Assembly (NCBI GenBank): GCA_002308755.1 | Contig: DBVR01000032.1 | Coordinates: 301-8,533 of the forward strand | Source of the DNA: Christensenella sp. UBA1259 | Lineage (GTDB): Bacteria; Bacillota; Clostridia; Christensenellales; Borkfalkiaceae | Reading direction: 5' to 3' | Length of the DNA stretch: 8,233 nucleotides | Notes under the pieces: generated by a model | What the model saw: only the letters and a program-made list of their open reading frames with translations | Database searches by the model: none | Told to the model about the DNA's origin: nothing | Made by a program: the position numbers and the translations under genes | In this document: positions 1 through 7,932 of the stretch, piece after piece | Layout of the letters: every line of letters starts with the position of its first letter | Numbering within the stretch: the first letter of the stretch is position 1

Positions 1-1163
1 AGGTCGCCGAAAGGCACTCTCGCTTCCAACGAGTTTACCGAAATGCACCTGTCGGCACGGAGAACGTCGTACATATGCAGTTCTCTTATTCTTTTTTCGC
101 TCTCTAATTGAAACTCTTCGGCGTTCGGGGCAAAGTCGGTATATTTATACCCGAAAAGCTCGTCGGATATCTCGCCCGTTAAAAGCACTCTGATATCGGT
201 ATTTTCGTGTATCGCCTTGCAAAGAAGATACATACCCATACTTGCGCGAATCGTCGTTATATCGAACGTGCCGAGAATATAGATAACTTCTTCCAGCGAA
301 GATAAAACTTGGTCTTTCGTCATATAAAACTCGGTGTGATCGCTCCCTATGTAGTCGGCGACGGTTTTCGCGTACTTTAAGTCGATGGCGTCTCCAACCA
401 TACCTATTGCAAAAGTTTTAATAGGAACTTTACTTTCCTTTTGCGCTATGGCGCAGACCAGCGAACTGTCCAGTCCGCCCGAAAGTAAAAGCCCGACTTT
501 CGCGTCGGCGACGAGCCGCTTTTTAACGCCCGCGATAAGTTTTTCCTTTATATTCCTGCAAACTTCGTCGATCCCGTCCGCAGAATATTTTTGTCTTTCG
601 GCGATAGCGTTGTAGCAGATAAACTTACCGCCCTTATAGTAATGCCCCGCGGGGAAAGGCAGTATTTCATCCGCTATTCCCACGAGATTTTTAGGTTCCG
701 AAGCAAAGACGATAACGCCTTTATTATCGTAACCGTAATAAAGCGGGCGAATACCGATAGGATCTCTCGCCGCGATATACTCCCCCGTTTTCCCGTCGTA
801 GATAACGCAGGCGAATTCCGCGTCCAGCATTTTGAAAAGTTCCACGCCGTACTCGCGGTAAAGCGGCAAAAGTATTTCGCAGTCGCTGTCGCTTTTAAAT
901 ATGTACCCCTTTTTTACAAGGTCGTCTTTCAGTTTTTGAAAACCGTATATCTCGCCGTTCATTACAGCGTAGTTTCCGTCGAGTCCGAAAGGCTGCATAC
1001 CGTCTTTGGTCAGTCCCATTATAGACAAACGGTGAAAGCCGAAGACTCCGTCTCCGACCTTTACCGTTTTTGACATATCGGGACCCCTCGAAAGGGTCTT
1101 ACCGAAACCCTTTTCAAACGCCGAAAGTTCGTATTTCCCGCAGTATCCCATTATCCCGCACAT
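1..1163 (-). CDS. asnB: Asparagine synthetase B, glutamine-hydrolysing (3' end cut by window edge)
   Basis: Reading the minus strand from ATG at 1163 gives an unbroken frame of 387 codons to the window edge. The enzyme makes asparagine from aspartate, ATP and glutamine. The N-terminal class II glutaminase domain has the catalytic Cys directly after the initiator Met (MCGI), HRLSI (about 44-48), MNGEIYG (68-74) and SDSDCE (91-96). The synthetase domain has the pyrophosphate loop SGGLDSS (228-234), TTIRAS, GEISDELFGY (330-339), APNAEEF and, at the edge, EARVPFGD. These follow the order in E. coli AsnB (about 554 aa), so roughly 130-160 residues should lie outside. A Shine-Dalgarno AAGGTG (1169-1174) sits 5 bases before ATG, and only 11 bases separate it from the amt stop, so it is the third gene of the glnN operon. 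One oddity is that the loop usually read GEGSDE is GEISDE here. The assignment is very secure. Confidence 0.96.
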   Translation of the reverse strand, partial: MCGIMGYCGKYELSAFEKGFGKTLSRGPDMSKTVKVGDGVFGFHRLSIMGLTKDGMQPFGLDGNYAVMNGEIYGFQKLKDDLVKKGYIFKSDSDCEILLPLYREYGVELFKMLDAEFACVIYDGKTGEYIAARDPIGIRPLYYGYDNKGVIVFASEPKNLVGIADEILPFPAGHYYKGGKFICYNAIAERQKYSADGIDEVCRNIKEKLIAGVKKRLVADAKVGLLLSGGLDSSLVCAIAQKESKVPIKTFAIGMVGDAIDLKYAKTVADYIGSDHTEFYMTKDQVLSSLEEVIYILGTFDITTIRASMGMYLLCKAIHENTDIRVLLTGEISDELFGYKYTDFAPNAEEFQLESEKRIRELHMYDVLRADRCISVNSLEARVPFGD

Positions 1164-1174
1164 AGTATCACCTT

Positions 1175-2899
1175 TTATTCAACGTCCTGAAGAGCGTCGT
1201 AACCTTCTTCTCCCGTACGCACTTTGACAACGTTTTCAACGTCGTAAACGAATATCTTTCCGTCGCCGATATGCCCCGTATATAATACTTTTTTAGCCGT
1301 TTCTATGACTGCCCTTACGGGAATCTTACTTACGACTATATCAACCTGAACTTTGGGCAGTAAGTTTGTTTCTACCGCAACGCCCCTGTAATATTCGGGT
1401 TTGCCTTTCTGCTGACCGTAGCCCATAACGTGCGAAACGGTCATACCAGTTATTCCGAGTTTGCCAAGCGCTTCTTTTAACGCATAAAGCCGCTCTTCTT
1501 TAAAAATAATTTCAATTTTGGTGAACTTGGGCACGCCTTTTTTAACCACGTTTTCCACTTTCTTTACGGGAATGGCTTCGGCTATCGGCGCGTCACCCGA
1601 AACGAATACCGTATCTTCGCTTACATAGTCCGCGTACGCGTTGGTGGACGGGGCGAAATCCGCATAAGCGAACGGAAGTCCGTGTTCGGTCTTATCGAGA
1701 CCTTTTATTTCTTCTTCACGGCTTACCCTGAGTCCCACCGTCTTTTTAATAACAAAGAAACATACCGTCATAGTTACCGTGGTATAAGCGGCAACCGAAA
1801 CGAGGCCTAAAAGTTGCACGCCTATCTGTGTAAAATCGCCCGTATAAAATAAGCCGTTCAGACCCGCAGGGGCGTTCGGGTTTGCAAGAAGTCCTACCGC
1901 TATCGTTCCCCAAATGCCGTTTGCCATATGCACGCCGACTGCGCCTACGGGATCGTCTATATGTAATTTTAAATCCAGAAACTCTACGACGAAAACAACC
2001 AAAAACCCTGAAACCATACCCACTGCCGTAGAACCGACGGCGTCTAACGCCGCACAACCTGCTGTTATGCCGACAAGTCCCGCCAAACACGCGTTTATGC
2101 ACATGGAAACGTCGGGCTTGCCGTTCTTTATCCAAGTAAATATCATCGTTACACAAGTTGCGACGGCGGGCGCGATAGTCGTGTTTAAAAATATCGTTGC
2201 GAGTTCGCTCGTTGTCGTTGCCGCCGCGCCGTTGAAACCGTACCAGCCGAACCAAAGTATGAACGCGCCGAGTGCGCCCAAGGGAATCGAGTGTCCTTGT
2301 ATTGCGTTGACTTTTATGACTTTCCCGTCTTTATCTCTCTCGTACTTACCTATGCGGGGTCCAACCATAATCGCACCGATCAAAGCAGTTATTCCGCCTA
2401 CCATGTGGATAGCGGCAGAACCCGCGTAGTCGTGAAATCCGAGTATGGCAAGCCAGCCGCCGCCCCAGATCCAGTGCGCTTCTATGGGATAAATAACGAG
2501 CGAAATTATACCGGAATAAATGCAGTAGGATAAAAACTTCGTCCGTTCCGCCATAGAACCGGAAACGATTGTTGCCGCCGTCGCGCAGAACACGAGATTA
2601 AATACAAATACGGACGCGTCGGTAAAACCGACTGCGGGATTTGCTATAAACTCCGCAAAACGTGTGAACAGGTTAAGGTTCGGCACGCCTATAAGTCCGA
2701 AAACGGCGTCTTCGCCCATCATCAGCCCGAAACCCAAAAGCATAAAAACCACCGTTCCGATACAGAAGTCCATTAGGTTTTTCATTATTATATTGCCCGC
2801 GTTTTTCGCTCTCGTGAAACCCGTTTCCACCATCGCGAATCCCGCTTGCATAAAGAACACGAGTGCCGCACCTATTAAATACCAGAATTCGGTAGTCAT
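1175..2899 (-). CDS. amt: Ammonium transporter (Amt) with C-terminal fused PII/GlnK regulatory domain
   Basis: This 574-aa membrane protein combines two families. Residues 1 to about 390 form the Amt/MEP/Rh channel: about 11 hydrophobic segments, SGSMAERTKF (113-122), and the twin pore histidines His165 (AAIHMVGG) and His324 (GVHMANGIWG). No signal peptide is evident; the first membrane segment starts at once. The Amt cytoplasmic tail is intact (EEIKGLDKTEHG, 397-407), then a linker leads to a complete PII domain (about 456-574). That domain has T-loop QQKGKPEYYRG (496-506), LPKV (514-517), B-loop TGHIGDGKIFVYD (541-553) and RTGEE (561-565). Counterparts of PII Gln39, Lys58 and Lys90 are kept (Gln497, Lys516, Lys548), suggesting 2-oxoglutarate and ATP/ADP binding. 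Arg505 matches GlnK Arg47, which plugs the AmtB pore. The Tyr51 uridylylation site is Val509. The SD AAGGAG precedes ATG by a few bases. It lies 17 bases after glnN and 11 before asnB. Confidence 0.95.
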   Translation of the reverse strand: MTTEFWYLIGAALVFFMQAGFAMVETGFTRAKNAGNIIMKNLMDFCIGTVVFMLLGFGLMMGEDAVFGLIGVPNLNLFTRFAEFIANPAVGFTDASVFVFNLVFCATAATIVSGSMAERTKFLSYCIYSGIISLVIYPIEAHWIWGGGWLAILGFHDYAGSAAIHMVGGITALIGAIMVGPRIGKYERDKDGKVIKVNAIQGHSIPLGALGAFILWFGWYGFNGAAATTTSELATIFLNTTIAPAVATCVTMIFTWIKNGKPDVSMCINACLAGLVGITAGCAALDAVGSTAVGMVSGFLVVFVVEFLDLKLHIDDPVGAVGVHMANGIWGTIAVGLLANPNAPAGLNGLFYTGDFTQIGVQLLGLVSVAAYTTVTMTVCFFVIKKTVGLRVSREEEIKGLDKTEHGLPFAYADFAPSTNAYADYVSEDTVFVSGDAPIAEAIPVKKVENVVKKGVPKFTKIEIIFKEERLYALKEALGKLGITGMTVSHVMGYGQQKGKPEYYRGVAVETNLLPKVQVDIVVSKIPVRAVIETAKKVLYTGHIGDGKIFVYDVENVVKVRTGEEGYDALQDVE

Positions 2900-2916
2900 A
2901 TTTTTCTCCTTTTCCT

Positions 2917-5010
<2,094 letters not shown>

Positions 5011-5030
5011 AATCTTTCTCCTTGAAATTA

Positions 5031-5072
5031 AATAAAGAAAAAGCGCCTTTTAAGCCTTAACTTAAAAGACGC
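5031..5072 (-). terminator. Intrinsic terminator/attenuator in the glnN leader
   Basis: On the minus strand, the arm at 5072-5061 pairs with 5054-5043 over 12 base pairs (one G-U), with the 6-base loop TTAAGG (5060-5055). A run TTTTTCTTTATT (5042-5031) follows. This is a standard Rho-independent terminator, and it lies between the glnN promoter and the glnN ribosome binding site, so it must be bypassed for expression. Its 5' arm shares bases 5064-5072 with the hexaloop hairpin at 5064-5083, so only one of the two can form at a time. The inverted repeat also folds on the plus strand, but no plus-strand gene precedes it. Confidence 0.8.
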
Positions 5073-5083
5073 CTTTGCCTTTT
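5064..5083 (-). promoter_or_regulatory. Candidate antiterminator hairpin with AAAGGC hexaloop, glnN leader
   Basis: In the minus-strand transcript AAAAGGC (5083-5077) pairs with GTCTTTT (5070-5064), 7 base pairs including one G-U, closing the six-base loop AAAGGC (5076-5071). The stem is weak and overlaps the 5' arm of the much stronger terminator, so by inference it needs a bound factor to win. A loop with A at position 1 and G at position 4 is the known recognition rule for ANTAR-domain antiterminators. The same loop in the same arrangement occurs in the divergent leader at 5247-5268. No ANTAR gene lies in this window. Confidence 0.55.
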
Positions 5084-5101
5084 TTTGAATTTTATACCGT
5101 T

Positions 5102-5130
5102 ATTATAAACTCGTTTTTCGTCTTTGTCAA
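5102..5130 (-). promoter_or_regulatory. Consensus sigma-70/SigA-type promoter of the glnN-amt-asnB operon
   Basis: On the minus strand there is TTGACA (5130-5125), a spacer of exactly 17 bases, and TATAAT (5107-5102). Both hexamers match the consensus fully. The predicted start is near 5095, giving a leader of about 85 bases before the glnN ATG. Such a strong promoter followed at once by a terminator suggests control mainly after initiation. Confidence 0.85.
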
Positions 5131-5208
5131 TAAAATTAAGCGGCTTTACCGCAAGCATTTTTAATACGGGGTATAAAAAATTTTAATGGAAAACCGCCGC
5201 CCGTACTC
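5131..5208. other. Spacer between the two divergent promoters
   Basis: These 78 AT-rich bases separate the two -35 boxes. The only local symmetry I see is a small inverted repeat GCGG-CTTTA-CCGC at 5140-5152, just upstream of the glnN -35 box. It could be an operator half or chance. I see no GlnR/TnrA-type box and no credible open reading frame. The whole non-coding interval 5011-5332 is accounted for by this spacer, the two promoters and the two leaders. Confidence 0.5.
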
Positions 5209-5237
5209 TTGACAAACTTTTTTTATAGTCGTAAAAT
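5209..5237 (+). promoter_or_regulatory. Sigma-70/SigA-type promoter of the glutamate synthase operon
   Basis: TTGACA (5209-5214), a 17-base spacer and TAAAAT (5232-5237, one mismatch to TATAAT) form a strong promoter. The predicted start is about 5243-5245, only a few bases before the hexaloop hairpin, leaving a leader of about 90 bases to the first ATG. Confidence 0.8.
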
Positions 5238-5246
5238 GTAAGCAAT

Positions 5247-5268
5247 CAATGGGCAAAGGCGTTCATTG
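5247..5268 (+). promoter_or_regulatory. Candidate antiterminator hairpin with AAAGGC hexaloop, GOGAT leader
   Basis: CAATGGGC (5247-5254) pairs with GTTCATTG (5261-5268), all 8 positions paired with two G-U, closing the loop AAAGGC (5255-5260). It begins only a few bases after the predicted transcription start. Bases 5258-5268 are also the first part of the terminator 5' arm, so hairpin and terminator exclude each other. The loop is identical to that in the glnN leader, while the stem sequences differ. This is what a conserved recognition element with a stem free to vary would look like. Confidence 0.6.
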
Positions 5269-5304
5269 CAGGTAAAACCTGCGGTGGACGCCCTTTCGGT
5301 TTTT
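5258..5304 (+). terminator. Intrinsic terminator/attenuator in the glutamate synthase leader
   Basis: The arm 5258-5272 pairs with 5278-5292 over 15 continuous base pairs (three G-U) around the loop TAAAA (5273-5277). The U-rich tail CTTTCGGTTTTT (5293-5304) follows. It stands between the promoter and the ribosome binding site of the first gene, so it works as an attenuator and not as an operon end. The tail is interrupted by CGG, so termination may be incomplete. Confidence 0.75.
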
Positions 5305-5318
5305 AAATTCGTTTTTGC

Positions 5319-5322
5319 GGAG
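5319..5322 (+). promoter_or_regulatory. Ribosome binding site that decides the gltB1 start
   Basis: GGAG lies 10 bases before ATG at 5333 and 13 before ATG at 5336. The frame can be opened further upstream at TTG 5315, but that codon would place the GGAG inside the gene and has no purine-rich site at a proper distance. The first ATG is therefore preferred. Confidence 0.65.
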
Positions 5323-5332
5323 TTATATTTAT

Positions 5333-6427
5333 ATGATGTTAAGAGAAGGCGAAATAAGAATCCCGTCGGGCTGCGCTATTTCCGCGGTCATAAGTAAAGA
5401 CGGCAATAAGATGACGGGCGAAAAAATAGTCGGAAGCATGATACCTATGCACGACCGCTCTAACGGACTAGGCGGCGGATTTGCGGGATACGGTATCTAT
5501 CCCGATTATAAAGAACAGTACGCCCTTCATATTTTTTTTGCCGATAAGTACCGCATAGAAGAGTGCGAAAGGATATTAAAGGACAGTTTCGAGATAGTGA
5601 AAGCCGAGATTATTCCGACGAGAAAAATCCCCGAAATCACCGACGAACCTATTATAATGCGCTACTTCGTCTCCCCGCTCGTCTCCCTTTTGCGTTCTCT
5701 TCAACTCGACGAAAAGGAGTTCGTGGTAAGAATAGTAATGAAAATAAACACCGAGGTGGAAGGCGCATACGTCTTTTCAAGCGGAAAGAATATGGGGGCA
5801 TTTAAGGCGGTGGGCTTTCCTGAAGACGTGGGCAGGTTCTATCGGTTGGACGAATACGAAGGGTATCTTTGGACGGCGCACGGAAGGTACCCCACAAACA
5901 CCCCCGGTTGGTGGGGCGGCGCGCACCCCTTCGGACTTCTCGACTACACCGTCGTGCATAACGGCGAGATATCTTCTTACGACGCCAACCGCAGGTTTAT
6001 AGAAATGTTCGGTTATAAATGCACCCTTAAAACGGATACCGAAGTTATAACATATATAGCGGATTATCTTTTAAGACGGCAGGGACTATCGCTTTCCGAA
6101 ACCGCGTCGGTTATCGCCGCACCGTTCTGGACGACGATAGAAAATAAACCCGAAAAGGAAAGAGAAAAACTCAAATACCTGCGAACGGTATTTTCAAGTC
6201 TTCTGGTTACGGGACCGTTTTCGATAATTTTAGGGTTCGACGGCGGACTTATGGCGCTTAACGACCGATTGAAACTCCGTTCCATGGTAGTCGGAGAATA
6301 TAAAGACAAGGTGTTTATAGCGAGCGAAGAAGCGGCTATAAGAAAAATGGAAATAAACGCGGAAAACGTTTACGCACCCGCCGGCGGCGAGCCCGTCATA
6401 GTAAAAGTCAAAGAAGGTAAGTACTAA
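5333..6427 (+). CDS. gltB1: Glutamate synthase, class II glutamine amidotransferase subunit (split GltB, N-terminal domain)
   Basis: This 364-aa protein is the stand-alone ammonia-releasing domain of glutamate synthase, which hydrolyses glutamine and passes ammonia to the FMN subunit encoded next. Ntn-amidotransferase signatures are HGRYPTNT (183-190), HPFG, HNGEIS (209-214) and TDTEV (234-238), followed by the late-domain motif ASEEAAIR. The likely nucleophile is Cys14 in the block IPSGCAIS (10-17), not residue 2. A short leader would have to be removed, as the GltB propeptide is in fused enzymes, or the Cys works differently. MHDRSNGLGGGFAGYGIYP (39-57) matches a block I recall from clostridial proteins annotated as glutamine amidotransferases. 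Its stop overlaps the next ATG by one base (TAATG), so translation is probably coupled. It is first in the operon, after an attenuator. The family call is firm; the pairing with the next gene is inferred from context. Confidence 0.88.
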   Translation: MMLREGEIRIPSGCAISAVISKDGNKMTGEKIVGSMIPMHDRSNGLGGGFAGYGIYPDYKEQYALHIFFADKYRIEECERILKDSFEIVKAEIIPTRKIPEITDEPIIMRYFVSPLVSLLRSLQLDEKEFVVRIVMKINTEVEGAYVFSSGKNMGAFKAVGFPEDVGRFYRLDEYEGYLWTAHGRYPTNTPGWWGGAHPFGLLDYTVVHNGEISSYDANRRFIEMFGYKCTLKTDTEVITYIADYLLRRQGLSLSETASVIAAPFWTTIENKPEKEREKLKYLRTVFSSLLVTGPFSIILGFDGGLMALNDRLKLRSMVVGEYKDKVFIASEEAAIRKMEINAENVYAPAGGEPVIVKVKEGKY

Positions 6428-7932
6428 TGAGTATAAATTACATATATCCCGAATTCGAAGTGGTAAGAAATCAGAACCGCTGTATATGCTGTCGGGTTTG
6501 CGAAAGACAATGCGCCAACGAAGTGCACCGTTTCGATAAAGACGGAAAAGTTATGCTTTCCGACGAAAGCAAGTGCGTGAACTGTCAGCGTTGCGTTTCG
6601 CTTTGCCCTACCCGTGCTTTGAAAATCGTCAAAAGCGACTGCTTGCTTCGTGAAAACGCCAACTGGCAGAACCAAACGATAAAGGAAATATATAAGCAAG
6701 CCGAAAGCGGCGGCGTATTGCTCTCTTCTATGGGAAACCCCAACCCCCTGCCCGTTTACTGGGATAAGATACTTATAAACGCGTCGCAGGTAACCAACCC
6801 GTCCATAGACCCTTTAAGAGAACCGATGGAGACCAAAGTGTTTTTAGGCAAAAAGCCTAATAAGGTCGAACGGGATAAAAACGGGGAGTTTATAAACAAT
6901 CTTACCCCGCAGATAGAACTGTCGATGCCCGTAATGTTTTCCGCTATGAGTTACGGCTCTATAAGTTACAACGCGCATAAAAGCTTAGCGCTTGCGGCGA
7001 AAGAACTCGGTATTTTGTACAACACGGGCGAAGGCGGGCTTCACGAAGACTTTTACGTTTACGGCGACAATACGATAGTACAGGTAGCGTCGGGACGTTT
7101 CGGCGTACACGAGAATTACCTTCAGACGGGCAAAGCGATAGAAATTAAGATGGGACAGGGCGCAAAACCCGGTATCGGCGGGCATCTTCCCGGAACTAAG
7201 ATCGTCGGCGACGTAAGTAAAACGCGTATGATACCCGAAGGCAGCGACGCAATCTCCCCCGCCCCGCACCACGATATTTATTCGATAGAAGACCTGCGGC
7301 AACTCGTATATTCCTTAAAAGAAGCGACGGCGTATAAAAAACCCGTTATCGTAAAAGTTGCGGCGGTTCACAATATCGCGGCGATAGCGAGCGGGATCGC
7401 AAGAAGCGGCGCCGACGTTATCGCGATAGACGGATTCCGCGGCGGAACGGGCGCGGCGCCGACGCGAATACGCGACAACGTGGGTATTCCCATCGAACTC
7501 GCGCTTGCGGCGGTGGATAAACGGCTTCGCGACGAAGGAATAAGAAATAACGTTTCTTTGGTGGTCGGCGGTAGCATAAGGTCTGCGGCGGACGTAGTAA
7601 AGGCGGTTGCTTTGGGCGCGGACGCCTGTTATATAGCGACTGCGGCACTTCTTGCCTTAGGCTGTCATCTCTGTCGTACCTGCCAGACGGGCAAATGTAA
7701 CTGGGGGATCGCCACGCAAAACCCCGAACTCGTAAAACGCTTAAACCCCGAAATAGGAAGCGGGAGGCTTATAAACCTTATGACGGCGTGGAAACACGAA
7801 ATAAAGGAAATGATGGGCGGTATGGGTATCAATTCGATAGAAACTCTTCGCGGCAACAGACTTATGCTGCGCGGAATAGGATTAAACGAAAAGGAGTTAG
7901 AGATATTAGGTATCTCTCACGCAGGCGAATGA
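6427..7932 (+). CDS. gltB2: FMN/iron-sulfur glutamate synthase subunit with N-terminal 2x[4Fe-4S] ferredoxin (archaeal-type split GltB)
   Basis: This 501-aa subunit carries out the reductive half of GOGAT: ammonia plus 2-oxoglutarate to glutamate on FMN. Residues about 15-65 form a bacterial-type ferredoxin with Cys19-22-25-29 and Cys50-53-56-60 (last followed by Pro). The FMN-binding synthase barrel covers about 90-490: SAMSYGSIS (172-180), GEGG (201-204), QGAKPGIGGHLPG (244-256), AIDGFRGGTGAAPTR (333-347) and VVGGSIRSAADV (379-390). Cys413, Cys419 and Cys424 reproduce the spacing of the 3Fe-4S cluster ligands of GltB, within CRTCQTGKCNWGIATQ. The amidotransferase and the C-terminal GXGXG domain of fused GltB (about 1500 aa) are absent; the first is the upstream gene and the second probably a later gene beyond the window. 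An AAGG site (6414-6417) lies inside the upstream gene. The stop overlaps the next start in ATGA. Confidence 0.94.
   Translation: MSINYIYPEFEVVRNQNRCICCRVCERQCANEVHRFDKDGKVMLSDESKCVNCQRCVSLCPTRALKIVKSDCLLRENANWQNQTIKEIYKQAESGGVLLSSMGNPNPLPVYWDKILINASQVTNPSIDPLREPMETKVFLGKKPNKVERDKNGEFINNLTPQIELSMPVMFSAMSYGSISYNAHKSLALAAKELGILYNTGEGGLHEDFYVYGDNTIVQVASGRFGVHENYLQTGKAIEIKMGQGAKPGIGGHLPGTKIVGDVSKTRMIPEGSDAISPAPHHDIYSIEDLRQLVYSLKEATAYKKPVIVKVAAVHNIAAIASGIARSGADVIAIDGFRGGTGAAPTRIRDNVGIPIELALAAVDKRLRDEGIRNNVSLVVGGSIRSAADVVKAVALGADACYIATAALLALGCHLCRTCQTGKCNWGIATQNPELVKRLNPEIGSGRLINLMTAWKHEIKEMMGGMGINSIETLRGNRLMLRGIGLNEKELEILGISHAGE

Noticed and set aside
385..1073. Plus-strand open frames of 76 and 160 codons
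   Set aside because: They lie antisense to asnB, whose frame encodes clear catalytic motifs; the plus-strand translations resemble no family.
5095..5304. Canonical tandem-hairpin ANTAR site
   Set aside because: Only one A1/G4 hexaloop hairpin was found in each leader; the second hairpin required by the described motif is missing, so I report a candidate variant and not a confirmed ANTAR site.
5011..5332. GlnR/TnrA operator, sigma-54 promoter, T-box or glutamine riboswitch
   Set aside because: No TGTNA-N7-TNACA palindrome; the GG and GC pairs near 5252-5269 are 14 bases apart where sigma-54 needs 10; no T-box core or known glutamine aptamer pattern is recognisable, and the leaders are too short for a T-box.
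5315..5332. TTG at 5315 as the gltB1 start
   Set aside because: It would bury the GGAG site in the gene and lacks its own ribosome binding site; ATG 5333 is well placed.
5777..7856. Minus-strand and alternate-frame open frames across the GOGAT genes
   Set aside because: Antisense or out-of-frame shadows of the amidotransferase and FMN subunit genes.
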